Shown: positions 15,762 to 23,152, counted from the first letter of the stretch. The stretch: 37,593 nucleotides of DNA from Hymenobacter sp. (GCA_025356245.1 JANXUO010000241.1:1-37593), one strand, 5' to 3'. A program made the numbers and translations. The notes: a model not told the origin generated them from the letters alone.

Positions 15762-16343
15762 TTAGAACTGCCCCTCTTTGATGTAGGGGTACGACCAAAG
15801 GGTGGCCGTCAGGGTCACGGCCTTGAACCAGGCTGCGTACATGGCTTCCACTTGAGCTTCCGAATGCTCCCCGTTTTGCAGGAAGGGCTTGATGGTGGCC
15901 GTGAGGGGCACGATGAAGGCGGTGATGTAGCGGAGGTGGATGAGCGGCTCGGCCGCGGCGCCATCGGTGAGGTTCTTCTTGGCCGTGGTGTGGCGCAAGC
16001 CGATTTCGTGCTGGTAGTCGAGCCAGGCTTGGTCGTAGGGCTTGGTGCAGAGGTCCACAATCCACTGCCCGAACCGGGCCCGGACGCGGGCCAGGTAATT
16101 GCCGTCGGGCTGGCCTTGAAGGGAGAAGTAGCGCAACAGGTGCGGGTGCGCCCCCACGAAGCCGTACCACACGTCGAGGATGGCATCGGTCTGGGGAGCC
16201 AGCACCTGGCCGGCCTGGGCGAGGGCGGCCACGTCATCGGCCGAGAAAAGGACCGTCTGCTTGAGCAAGTCCAGCTCTTCGAGCGTGACGGGGGAGCGGC
16301 TGACCTGACCGTAGGCGTAGCCGGGAATGGTGGGGTTTTCCAT
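15762..16343 (-). CDS. Protoglobin
   Basis: This 193-aa haem protein closely follows the Methanosarcina acetivorans protoglobin pattern from memory. IPGYAYGQVSRSPVTLEELDLLKQTVLFS opens it, ILDVWYGFVGAHPHLL provides the distal Trp59 and Tyr60, and DYQHEIGLRHTTAKKN holds the proximal His118 at F8. AFIVPLTATIKPFL and LWSYPYIKEGQF close the fold. Protoglobins are single-domain members of the globin-coupled sensor lineage that bind O2, CO and NO. No output domain is fused, so it is likely an NO or O2 handler rather than a signalling enzyme. It lies 96 bp after the HTHP gene in the leftward operon. Confidence 0.93.
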   Translation of the reverse strand: MENPTIPGYAYGQVSRSPVTLEELDLLKQTVLFSADDVAALAQAGQVLAPQTDAILDVWYGFVGAHPHLLRYFSLQGQPDGNYLARVRARFGQWIVDLCTKPYDQAWLDYQHEIGLRHTTAKKNLTDGAAAEPLIHLRYITAFIVPLTATIKPFLQNGEHSEAQVEAMYAAWFKAVTLTATLWSYPYIKEGQF

Positions 16344-16439
16344 GCGGATTGGGGGTTAAAAAAATGAGGAAAAGTGAGAAAAAAGCGGCGGCAGGCCCGG
16401 CAGGAATGCGGGCGGTGATTAGACCGAAATCAGTAGGGT

Positions 16440-16697
16440 TTAGCCGGCTGGCGGCTGGTCGCGCCAGTAGTGGTTGGCGGCGGCAATGGTGGCAAATTCG
16501 GCGGCGACCGTCTGGCCGATGGCAATGAGCATCAGCGGGTCGTCGGCGTAGATGGCGCGCTGCTGGCGGCGCTTTTCGTCGTCGGGCTGGGTGAGCTTGA
16601 TGACGAGGCGGGCCAGCTTCACGGCGAGGTGGCGGCCTTCTTCCGGGGTAGCCGTGAGCAGGCTATTGCCGGGCACGAGCTGCAAATCAGGCGGCAT
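16440..16697 (-). CDS. Hexameric tyrosine-coordinated haem protein (HTHP)
   Basis: An 85-aa protein whose sequence fits the HTHP family. SLLTATPEEGRHLAVKLARL comes first, VIKLTQPDDEKRR follows, and the end is EFATIAAANHYWRD. The likely haem-ligand tyrosine is Y50 in QRAIYADDP. HTHP forms a hexamer of small helical subunits, each with a haem, and shows peroxidase and catalase-like activity in the characterised member. It starts 10 bp after the stop of the secreted protein gene and is followed by the protoglobin. That places two unrelated haem folds side by side. Confidence 0.82.
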   Translation of the reverse strand: MPPDLQLVPGNSLLTATPEEGRHLAVKLARLVIKLTQPDDEKRRQQRAIYADDPLMLIAIGQTVAAEFATIAAANHYWRDQPPAG

Positions 16698-16707
16698 GGC
16701 GCGGGCG

Positions 16708-17439
16708 CTATTTCGCGGCCACGGTGTAAGGCAGCGAGAGGTTGCCCGACATCACCCCGTACACCTGGTAGACGCCGAGCATGGGGCGGCTCTTATCCGA
16801 CGCATTGACCTCCATGTAGCAGGTTACGAGGTCGAATTTGAAGTCCCGCCGGCGGTTGATACGGTCAAGCGGCACCACGACGCGGCCGGTGTTGCCCTTC
16901 ATCGTGACGGTGAAGCCGGGCGAGTCCATGTACATGTGCATCCCGGGGGCGCTGGTGGGCGGCAGCTTGGGGGCGGCGGCCATGTGGTCGAACTCCTTGA
17001 CCGAGAAGCCGCCGGCCACGCGGGTATCCTTGATGAGCACGACCCAATGGGCGTGCCAGACCAGGCCGTCGTTGGTGTAGTCGCCGTCGCCGTTCTCGTC
17101 CCACAGGGGCGTGTCCTCAAAGTCGGGGTGTGAGGTCAGGGCCATTGCCACGATGCCGTCGGTGGCCCCCATGCCGATGTCGGTGGACTTGAGCGTGGTC
17201 GGAAATACGTAGCCGAGCACGGGCGCGCCGTCGGTTTTGCCGGCCGGCCGGGGTTGCGTTTTGCCGGCACTGCCGGCCACCTGAAACTCGAAGACGAGCG
17301 TCTCCAGCTCGGGCAGGTAGTTGACGACTGCCTTTTTGGGCGTGTAGTCGGCGTTGGCATACGCCTTGCCCGACGACTGGGCGAAGCCGGTGGTGGCCAG
17401 GGCACTGAGCAGCGCCAGGGTAAGAAAGGGTTTTTTCAT
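16708..17439 (-). CDS. Secreted or periplasmic protein of unknown function
   Basis: This 243-aa protein has a clear signal peptide (MKKPFLTLALLSALATTGFA, then QSSGK). The mature part looks beta-rich. It carries an Asp/Asn loop DENGDGDYTNDG that resembles a calcium-binding loop, a WHAHWVVL segment, and GMHMYMDSPGF with His and Met that might bind copper or haem. It is the first gene of the leftward operon, preceded by a TACTTTTG -7 box and a MarR-like palindrome, and is 10 bp from HTHP. A periplasmic partner in peroxide or metal handling is plausible, but I do not recognise the family. Confidence 0.8.
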   Translation of the reverse strand: MKKPFLTLALLSALATTGFAQSSGKAYANADYTPKKAVVNYLPELETLVFEFQVAGSAGKTQPRPAGKTDGAPVLGYVFPTTLKSTDIGMGATDGIVAMALTSHPDFEDTPLWDENGDGDYTNDGLVWHAHWVVLIKDTRVAGGFSVKEFDHMAAAPKLPPTSAPGMHMYMDSPGFTVTMKGNTGRVVVPLDRINRRRDFKFDLVTCYMEVNASDKSRPMLGVYQVYGVMSGNLSLPYTVAAK

Positions 17440-17473
17440 GGGGGTGCGTAACTTTTGTTGGTGGATTACCTGA

Positions 17474-17498
17474 CAAAAGTAGTTGGCACTCCTAACTA
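17474..17498 (-). promoter_or_regulatory. Operon promoter with probable MarR operator
   Basis: On the minus strand TACTTTTG (plus 17474-17481) matches TAnnTTTG and lies 35 bp before the start codon. Overlapping it by two bases is TAGTTGG-cactc-CTAACTA (17480-17498), an imperfect palindrome of the shape MarR proteins bind. Binding there would block RNA polymerase. The core TTAGGAGTGC recurs at the peroxiredoxin promoter. Confidence 0.6.
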
Positions 17499-17666
17499 GT
17501 TGTACGGCTTTTTGCGCTGGACCAGGCCGTAAATAAATTGTGGCCCGGTCGGGGACGCGGCACTACCCGGCCGCTTGCCGCGCCAAAAACGCAACAACCT
17601 TCCCGGTCAGCGCCAGCTGGCCGCCGAACATGGCCCCGACGCCGCCGGTATTGTAAACCCGGATGC

Positions 17667-18575
17667 TCAGGCGGCCGAATGATTTTTCAGCACTGGTTTG
17701 GCTGGCTTCACCGCTCCCGCCGTGCGGCGCCCGGCGGCGACTACTGCCACCACCAGCAGGGCCACGCCCAGCGTACCCAGCGACAGTTTTTCGCCCAGCA
17801 GCCACGCCGAGGCCACGATGGTCAGAAAGGGTTGCAGCAACTGAAGCTGGCCGATGCGGGCCACGCCGCCCAGCGCCAGGCCGTGATACCAGGCAAAAAA
17901 GCCCAGGAACATGCTCACGCCGCTCACATAAGCAAACCCGGCCCACGCGGCCGGCGAGGCGTGCAGGCCGTGCTGCCCCACCGACCACGCCACCGGCCCC
18001 ACCAGCACCGGAGCCGCCAGCAGCAGGGCCCAGCAGATGACCTGCCAGCCGCCCAGCTCCCGCGCCAACCGGCCGCCCTCGGCATAGCCCAGCGCCGCGG
18101 CGGCCACCGCGGCCAACAACCACCCGTCGGCCGCTTGCGGCTGGCCACCGCCCGACACCAACACGTAGCCCACGACCAGGGCCGTGCCCAACAGGCTGAA
18201 CAGCCAAAAGCGTGGGGCCGGCCGGTCGCCGGCCCGCACCACGCCCGCCAGGGCCGTGGCCAGCGGCAGCAGCCCCACCACAACGGCCCCGTGCGAAGCC
18301 GGCACCCGTTGCATGGCCCAGGCCGAAAGCATCGGGAAACCGACAATCACGCCCAACGCGACGATGATTAAACTCGGTAGCTGCCGCCGTTTGGGGCGGG
18401 GCGAGCGGGTAGCGAGCAGCAGCCCCCCGGCCAGCACGGCGGCTACCAGTGCCCGGCCCAACCCGACCACGGTGGGCGAAAGGTCGGCCACGGCCAAGCG
18501 CGTCATCGGCAAGGTGAGGCTGAAGGCGGCCACACCCAGCAGGCCGTAGAGCATTCCTTTGGTTTCAGTGGTCAT
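17667..18575 (-). CDS. EamA/DMT-superfamily transporter
   Basis: This 302-aa protein has about ten hydrophobic segments in two homologous halves, as in EamA (RhaT/YdcZ-like) exporters. The first half starts GMLYGLLGVAAFSLTLPMTRLAV; the second shows FAYVSGVSMFLGFFAWYHGLALGG and LQPFLTIVASAWLLGEKLSL, the typical last-helix block. The substrate is unknown; relatives export amino acids, metabolites or drugs across the inner membrane. It lies 22 bp after the peroxiredoxin stop in the same direction, so the two probably share a promoter. A short Lys/Ala-rich tail follows the last helix. Confidence 0.9.
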   Translation of the reverse strand: MTTETKGMLYGLLGVAAFSLTLPMTRLAVADLSPTVVGLGRALVAAVLAGGLLLATRSPRPKRRQLPSLIIVALGVIVGFPMLSAWAMQRVPASHGAVVVGLLPLATALAGVVRAGDRPAPRFWLFSLLGTALVVGYVLVSGGGQPQAADGWLLAAVAAAALGYAEGGRLARELGGWQVICWALLLAAPVLVGPVAWSVGQHGLHASPAAWAGFAYVSGVSMFLGFFAWYHGLALGGVARIGQLQLLQPFLTIVASAWLLGEKLSLGTLGVALLVVAVVAAGRRTAGAVKPAKPVLKNHSAA

Positions 18576-18597
18576 GCGGAATGGTTACAGCCGTCGT

Positions 18598-19197
18598 TTA
18601 GTCAAAAACATATTGGTTGTCCGGCAATGGGTGCGCCTGGAGCCAGTGAAGCACTTCTTCGGCGTGGGTGGTGGTGGGGAAAACCGGATAAAATACGTGC
18701 TCAATGATGCCGCCTCTGACAATCAGCGTGAACCGTTTGAGGAGGGTGAGCCCTTCGACTTGGAAAGTGGGCAGCTGGAGGGCGCGGGTTAGGGTCAAGT
18801 GCTCGTCGCTGAGGATGGCAAACGGCACGTGCAGGCGCTCGGTCATCTCGCCCTGGTAGGCTGGTGATTGGACGCTCAGCCCGAAGACTTGGGTTTGGTG
18901 GGCACACAACTCGGCGTGTAAATCCCGGAAGCGGCACACTTCCGGGGTGCAGCCGCGGGCACCGGGAATGGCGTTCCAGAAGTCATCGCCGCCCGGTGAG
19001 GGCTCACCGGGTTGGCCGGTGCGGGGGTAGGCGAACAGAACAGTGCGCGGCGTAGCGAACCCGCCCACATTAACCGGGGTGCCGTGGGTGGCCGTTAACA
19101 CGATGGGTGGCAGGCTGGTACCGATTAGGTGCACGCAGGCTCCGTCATCCGGGGGCGCGGGCAAGTCGGTAGGCAGAGTCAAGTAATCTTGAGGCAT
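18598..19197 (-). CDS. Peroxiredoxin, PrxQ/BCP-type
   Basis: This 199-aa thioredoxin-fold protein has the PrxQ signature GARGCTPEVCRFRDLHAEL. The peroxidatic Cys83 is followed five residues later by the resolving Cys88. The upstream strand TVLFAYPRTG and downstream VFGLSVQSPAYQGEM complete the fold, and PFAILSDEHLTLTRALQLPTF follows. It reduces peroxides with thioredoxin. An insertion between PRTG and the active site (QPGEPSPGGDDFW) makes it longer than the usual 150 aa. The start lies 28 bp after a TAAATTTG box. It precedes the EamA gene. Confidence 0.88.
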   Translation of the reverse strand: MPQDYLTLPTDLPAPPDDGACVHLIGTSLPPIVLTATHGTPVNVGGFATPRTVLFAYPRTGQPGEPSPGGDDFWNAIPGARGCTPEVCRFRDLHAELCAHQTQVFGLSVQSPAYQGEMTERLHVPFAILSDEHLTLTRALQLPTFQVEGLTLLKRFTLIVRGGIIEHVFYPVFPTTTHAEEVLHWLQAHPLPDNQYVFD

Positions 19198-19225
19198 GAT
19201 AAAGCAGATTTGCCAGGTAAAACAG

Positions 19226-19240
19226 CAAATTTAGGAGTGC
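19226..19240 (-). promoter_or_regulatory. Peroxiredoxin promoter with shared TTAGGAGTGC element
   Basis: The minus strand reads GCACTCCTAAATTTG, containing TAAATTTG (plus 19226-19233), an exact TAnnTTTG. The adjoining TTAGGAGTGC is identical to the core of the proposed MarR operator near 17490, suggesting joint control. Confidence 0.5.
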
Positions 19241-19435
19241 GTAGTGTGGCCATGCTGGTCCGCTTTTTATATTGGCAACGGGCCAACAATCAGCTGGGCG
19301 TGGGAGTACCAGGGTGTTGAAGGAAACCGAGCGCACGGCCCTCGTTGCCGGAACTCCTTATCTACGAGCAGCACCTGGGATTAACGAGATTACCCAGCGA
19401 CTGTGAGCATCTATAAAGTGATACTATGCAAATAC

Positions 19436-19555
19436 CTAAACCAATTGAGCTTCGTCAGGTACAGTCACTGCAAAGCTGCTATAAGCAAGTAATTTGATTA
19501 ATTCTTGTTCCACGCAATCGGCCCCTACCTTAATATGTCCTGCCCTATTTTCCAT
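19436..19555 (-). CDS. Candidate 39-aa protein near the transposon right end
   Basis: An ORF of 39 codons (MENRAGHIKVGADCVEQEL...) with an amphipathic helix and a protein-like composition. The reading frame is open back into the terminal repeat, so it may be a small gene or the tail of a gene lost during transposon assembly. The rest of 19241-19584 holds no gene that I can see; the DNA is more AT-rich than elsewhere in the cargo. Confidence 0.28.
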   Translation of the reverse strand: MENRAGHIKVGADCVEQELIKLLAYSSFAVTVPDEAQLV

Positions 19556-19584
19556 TTTCTGAGAGGCCCCATATATGCTAGAGG

Positions 19585-19624
19585 CTCTTAGCGGGAATTT
19601 CTGTTCCTACTCTAGTGCTACCCC
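19585..19624 (-). repeat. Right terminal inverted repeat of the Tn3-family transposon
   Basis: On the minus strand it starts GGGGTAGCACTAGAGTAGGA and ends GCTAAGAG, matching the left repeat at 37 of 40 positions. TAGTA follows directly at 19625-19629 and equals 3686-3690. Confidence 0.92.
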
Positions 19625-19711
19625 TAGTACTCGCCGCCGCCGCCCTCAAGGGTTGGGGCGGCTTCCTGTGCCGTCCTTGCCGTGGACCACCTGGCCCCGG
19701 TTTGCGGCCCC

Positions 19712-20152
19712 CTACTGAAGCGGGTCGCCCTGCACCACCGTATCGAGCACCTTGCGGCAACTGCCTCGCGCCTTAATCAGCTCGTTGCTGGCCTTCGTGT
19801 CAATTGGCATCGCCCGGTGGCGGCGGATATGGCTCAGGATAGCGTCCGCCCGGCGGCCCCACTTCCCGGCGTTGGCCTTCACGAACGTGGTGAGCGCTTT
19901 ATTGCCACGGGCGCTGTTGCAGTTGCGGCAAGCCGTTATCAGATTGTTCGGGTCAAGCAGGGCACCGCCTTTCGAGTAGGGCACAATGTGTTCCAGCGTC
20001 AGCACCACGCCTTCGACCTCAATGCCGCGCCCGCAATAGCAGCAGCCGTAAGCATCCCTGATGTACAAAGCAAGCCTTTTAGGCGGGGTTATCCAGTTCT
20101 GACCCTGGTTGAGGATTGCACGGTTAGGGCGGGCGGCGAGGGTCTGGCACAT
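19712..20152 (-). CDS. HNH endonuclease
   Basis: This 146-aa protein has a complete HNH core. CCYCGRG provides the first zinc Cys pair, LEHIVPYSKGG the catalytic His, and DPNNLITACRNCNSARGNK the Asn and second Cys pair. The C-terminal 50 residues are basic and may bind DNA. Free-standing HNH proteins of this size act in restriction, phage packaging or homing; the target is unknown. It lies just outside the transposon's right end and ends 83 bp from the target duplication. No cognate methylase is seen nearby. Confidence 0.87.
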   Translation of the reverse strand: MCQTLAARPNRAILNQGQNWITPPKRLALYIRDAYGCCYCGRGIEVEGVVLTLEHIVPYSKGGALLDPNNLITACRNCNSARGNKALTTFVKANAGKWGRRADAILSHIRRHRAMPIDTKASNELIKARGSCRKVLDTVVQGDPLQ

Positions 20153-20345
20153 GAGGCGGCGGTTAAAAAGACAATTAAATCACTTTTTATCTGATTGATA
20201 CATTGCTAATTATGTACCAAAGTGCTGAATTTTAAGGGATTAAATGATTTTGTGTCAATCTTGCGACCCAATACCAGCGGCGCACAATGCGACCATTCTT
20301 TTCCCCACTGCCTGTTTTTTTTGAATGCAGTCCGGCGCAATTATT

Positions 20346-20362
20346 GTTCGTATATACGCACA
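20346..20362. promoter_or_regulatory. Copy of the GTTCGTATATA element
   Basis: GTTCGTATATACGCACA matches one arm of the 707-765 inverted repeat at 15 of 17 bases. It lies about 110 bp before the 184-aa gene and 190 bp before the HNH gene, in a 318-bp gap that otherwise shows nothing. Confidence 0.45.
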
Positions 20363-20470
20363 GTCTTACTGCTAATGCCTGCCGCTGTGCCGCCTTTCCC
20401 GGCAGAACCCCTTCCAGTTCCCCCGGTAGCTCGTCGCCCCGGCCAGTAATTAACCCCGAGTCAGCTAAAT

Positions 20471-21025
20471 TTGGCTACCATTGCCCCTTACTCAATGCCC
20501 GAGCAGCCGACTTACCCGCACTTTATGTACGACCCGCGCACCCGTACTCACCTGCGCTACAACTCCCCGACCTGGGTCTGCGTGGCTAGTCCGCAGCAGC
20601 TCCAGGTGCAGCACCTGCATGCCCCCGGCCTGCTGCACGGAGACCAGGCCCAACCCTGCACCGAACAGGTGTTCCGGGCCGCCGCCGAAGCCGCATACAA
20701 GACCCTGCTGGCTGCCTGCCAGCAGCCGCTCACCAGCGAGGCCACCGCCTACCAACGCCGGCGCGAAATGCCCGACGCCTGGTTCTACCGCCAGCAGGGA
20801 CCCCAAAGCGAGCTGCGGCTCAACCTCAGCCACGAGGAAGACGGCCCCCTCAACATCAACTGGCTACTGGAGGAGCTGGCCACTATTCCCGGCGTGATAG
20901 TTTTTGGACCGCCCCGCAGCAGCGACCCGCGCCGGGTAGCGGGCACGGCCCAGGAATTTCACGCTGCCCTGGCCCTGGCCATCCCGGCGCTGATGGCCGC
21001 CGCACAAGGCAAGCCCGCCGAATAA
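20471..21025 (+). CDS. Hypothetical protein, 184 aa
   Basis: The protein is rich in Pro, Gln and Ala, with no signal peptide or membrane span. The N-terminus has PHFMYDPRTRTHLRYNSPTWVCV. A helix-rich centre runs EQVFRAAAEAAYKTLLAACQQ. Near the end are LNINWLLEELATIPGVIVFGPPRSSDPRR and AQEFHAALALAIPALMAAA. An internal ATG at 20495 (MPEQPTYPH) is an equally good start. The gene leads a rightward group with the 80-aa gene, 1 bp downstream, and the interrupted gene after that. I do not recognise the family. Confidence 0.6.
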   Translation: MATIAPYSMPEQPTYPHFMYDPRTRTHLRYNSPTWVCVASPQQLQVQHLHAPGLLHGDQAQPCTEQVFRAAAEAAYKTLLAACQQPLTSEATAYQRRREMPDAWFYRQQGPQSELRLNLSHEEDGPLNINWLLEELATIPGVIVFGPPRSSDPRRVAGTAQEFHAALALAIPALMAAAQGKPAE

Positions 21026-21026
21026 G

Positions 21027-21269
21027 ATGAGTATCCAATCGCCCTACGTGCCGCCGCTACAGGCAATGTTACGGAAAGTCTTCCAGCGCGAGCAGATGTC
21101 AGAAGCCGACTGGCAAGTGGTAGAAGCCGACTTATTCCGGCGAGCAGGCACCAGCTACGAACAACTGGCTGAAAAAATAGAACGAGGAATACACAGTGGG
21201 TACGACTTAACTTTTCAACTCGAAACCATTGGAGAGGTGCTGACGGCGGGACACTTTGGATTGTTATAA
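21027..21269 (+). CDS. Hypothetical protein, 80 aa
   Basis: It starts 1 bp after the previous stop and ends 1 bp before the next ATG, so translational coupling in a three-gene operon is likely. The protein is helical and acidic (QREQMSEADWQVVEADLFRRAG, then YEQLAEKIERGI) with a Gly-rich end. No known motif is visible. It could be a small adaptor of its neighbours. Confidence 0.6.
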   Translation: MSIQSPYVPPLQAMLRKVFQREQMSEADWQVVEADLFRRAGTSYEQLAEKIERGIHSGYDLTFQLETIGEVLTAGHFGLL

Positions 21270-21270
21270 T

Positions 21271-22341
21271 ATGCTGCTCAAATCTGCCCCTGTGCTGACC
21301 AAACTTAACGACCGTCAGCGCCAGTACCTACTGGCTGCTTACCAGCTCGACCAACGGTTGGAGGCAGCCCACAAACACGATTACCACAGCGGCATCAGCT
21401 AGCTGGCTGCGGAGTGGCGGGCGATGCCCTACGGGCGGTGGCAACATTTTTTGGGGAAACCGCCGACTGAGTTACGGCAGTTGATAGAGGCGCAGCGGCA
21501 GTTGATAGAGGCGCAGCAAGTCGTCAGCCGGCAGCGGCTGGTAGATTCGGGCACCGGCAGCACGTGGAAGGCCCTGACCGAACGCGGCCTAATCGAAGTG
21601 GAAGAGCGGGCAATCATAGTAGGTCCCGGTGCCTATTCCCTCCCTCATATTCTATTGACCCGCGAGGGGCGCAAATTGGTGCGCCAACTTACCGGCGAAG
21701 TGCGCGCAGTGGTGCCACGTAAGGTTAAGCCACCGCAACCCGAGGGCTTGTTGCCAGCGCCGCAGTGGTTGGCCGTGGTACGCCTCTACGAGCTGGACCA
21801 CGAAGGGCTGGCCGCCGATGACACCCAATGCCTGAGTTACGGCCGCATCCATTACAATACACTGGTGCTGCTGCACGGGCGGGGCCTGGCCACCGGCTCA
21901 CCCGTCAATACGCCGCTGCACGCGGAAAAATATACCATCACCGACCAGGGCCGCGATTTTTACTACGCGCACTACCGGGTCAACGCGTTGGCTCACCGTT
22001 GGGGGCGGGAGTTGCCGCGCCCGCTGCTTACGGCCGAGCAGCGGGGTTTCTGGGAGCGCGTGGCAAGCCTGGGCGAGGCCAAAACCAGGGCCATTGGCAC
22101 CAATAAGGTCGCACACGACGCGCTGCGACGCGAAATGCTCCGGTTACAGATTACCGGCCCGCTGCACACGCTCTACGTAGCACCCTATTGGTACGTGGCC
22201 TTAGCCGGCCGTGGTATTCCACTGGCACCCAACATTGACCTGCTGGACAGCTATTTCAATACGGAAGAAGAAGCGAGAGCCGCTGGTCAGGAAAAAATAA
22301 AGAGTTGGAAATTGCAATTATCCTGGCTAGAAGTGCCGTAA
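21271..22341 (+). pseudogene. Gene with in-frame TAG stop at codon 44, unknown function
   Basis: ATG at 21271 opens 43 codons (MLLKSAPVLTKLNDRQRQYL...), then TAG at 21400-21402. The same frame continues unbroken to 22341. The ORF track shows only the part from ATG 21424 (305 aa). Sequence on both sides looks coding, so the full protein was probably about 356 aa. Translation may restart at 21424, the stop may be read through, or the gene may be broken. The protein has helix-turn-helix-like stretches (TWKALTERGLIEVEERAIIV; GLATGSPV) suggesting two winged-helix-like repeats. A 21-bp perfect tandem duplication encodes RQLIEAQ twice. Function unknown. Confidence 0.6.
21475..21516 (+). repeat. 21-bp perfect tandem duplication inside a gene
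   Basis: CGGCAGTTGATAGAGGCGCAG occurs twice head to tail (21475-21495, 21496-21516), giving RQLIEAQRQLIEAQ. Identical at the DNA level, so it is probably recent replication slippage. Confidence 0.85.
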
Positions 22342-22370
22342 GTCGCCAAAGCTGCCCCGGTCAACTAGCT

Positions 22371-22934
22371 TCAAACGGCCACACCGGGCAGCCTGCCGAT
22401 GCCCTCGCCTGCCAGGCGCTCGGCGATGCGCTTCTCACGTTCCGCCAACTGCTCGGCAATGGTACGGTAGTGCTCGGGCAACAGCTCGCCACAGAGCGGC
22501 TTTACCACGCTTACGTAAGCATTCAGTTCCACGAACCTCCGGTACGTGAGGTCGCGGTACCGCTGGCCACCCAGCCAGCGCATCCGGTAAGCCTCCACGA
22601 AAATGCCCGTGCCGTCGTAGCAGGCCTCGGCCGTCACCACGCCCTCGCCCGCGTACTTCTTGCGCTCGGCCAGCAGCTTGCTGCGCACGGCTTTTCCGGT
22701 GTTGAAAGCGTCAGTGGCCTTGTCGAACTCGAAGGGGTTGACCGTAGAAAGCGTCGCCGCGCAATCCATACCTACCCGGAACGACTCACCCGCCTCGTTG
22801 GCCACGACGGCCACGTGGCTCAGCAGCTTGCCGCAGTTCTGACAGGGCACGCCGTGCTCGATGCCGCCGGTGTGAAAGGAGCTAAGCAGTTTGTAGCTCG
22901 TGTCATGGGGCAGGGCGTACTGAGCAATTTTCAT
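22371..22934 (-). CDS. Plasmid-type protein with zinc-ribbon-like Cys motif
   Basis: The protein is 187 aa from MKIAQYALP. This start is preferred over the 211-aa ORF because a GCACAAA element (about 22991) would otherwise be inside the gene. The N-terminal part has GVPCQNCGKLLSHVAVVANEAGESFRVGMDCAATL, with CxxC and a later Cys that may bind zinc. The second half is charged and helical (AVRSKLLAERKKYAGEG, TIAEQLAEREKRIAERL). Its start lies upstream of a run of leftward orphan genes with similar upstream elements. I do not know the function; nucleic-acid binding is a guess from the Cys motif. Confidence 0.6.
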   Translation of the reverse strand: MKIAQYALPHDTSYKLLSSFHTGGIEHGVPCQNCGKLLSHVAVVANEAGESFRVGMDCAATLSTVNPFEFDKATDAFNTGKAVRSKLLAERKKYAGEGVVTAEACYDGTGIFVEAYRMRWLGGQRYRDLTYRRFVELNAYVSVVKPLCGELLPEHYRTIAEQLAEREKRIAERLAGEGIGRLPGVAV

Positions 22935-22983
22935 CGGGCTGGAGGAATAAGACGGGGCGTTGTTGCCAGCGTCGTGGCAGCTA

Positions 22984-22998
22984 AATAGCTGCACAAAC
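22984..22998 (-). promoter_or_regulatory. Copy of the recurring GCACAAA element
   Basis: The plus strand reads AATAGCTGCACAAACCC about 50 bp upstream of the 187-aa gene. Read on the minus strand it is TTTGTGCAGCTATT, close to TTTGTGTATCTATT upstream of the 216-aa gene. Confidence 0.4.
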
Positions 22999-23094
22999 CC
23001 GGCCATGAACGCCCTTTTTACCCCCGTAAGCCCACATTACTAACAGTTTATTTACTTGAGAAGCAGCTCCTGACCAACCCGGCCGTTGGGCACG

Positions 23095-23122
23095 AAAAAA
23101 CCCGTGACCAACGGCCACGGGC
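23095..23122 (-). terminator. Rho-independent terminator
   Basis: On the minus strand GCCCGTG-gccgttggt-CACGGG is followed by TTTTTT. It lies about 30 bp after the stop of the 128-aa gene, where termination of that gene is expected. Confidence 0.75.
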
Positions 23123-23152
23123 TTTCCCATTTCAAAACACAATCACGCCAGG

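Larger units (their letters stand above)
3691..19624. mobile_element. Complete Tn3-family transposon, 15.9 kb, with stress-response cargo
   Basis: The ends are 40-bp inverted repeats (3691-3730 and 19585-19624) that both begin with GGGG and match at 37 of 40 positions. The flanking 5 bp are TAGTA on both sides (3686-3690 and 19625-19629), the target duplication expected for Tn3-family transposition. The left end carries a putative res site, a serine resolvase and a convergent full-length TnpA. About 12 kb of cargo follows, from the DapA-family gene to the peroxiredoxin. Intact ends and an intact TnpA suggest it may still be mobile. A perfect duplication suggests fairly recent insertion. Confidence 0.93.

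Noticed and set aside
15444-16367. 307-aa plus-strand ORF
   Set aside because: It is antisense to the protoglobin and DUF2024 genes, which have strong family motifs; high GC favours long shadow frames.
17563-17666. Short tail GAMFGGQLALTGKVVAFLARQ after the EamA stop
   Set aside because: Looks protein-like but has no start or promoter and is very short; it may be a remnant, but I cannot support a gene.
17538-18371. 277-aa plus-strand ORF
   Set aside because: Antisense to the EamA gene; composition (Arg, Gln, His, Pro) is typical of a shadow frame.
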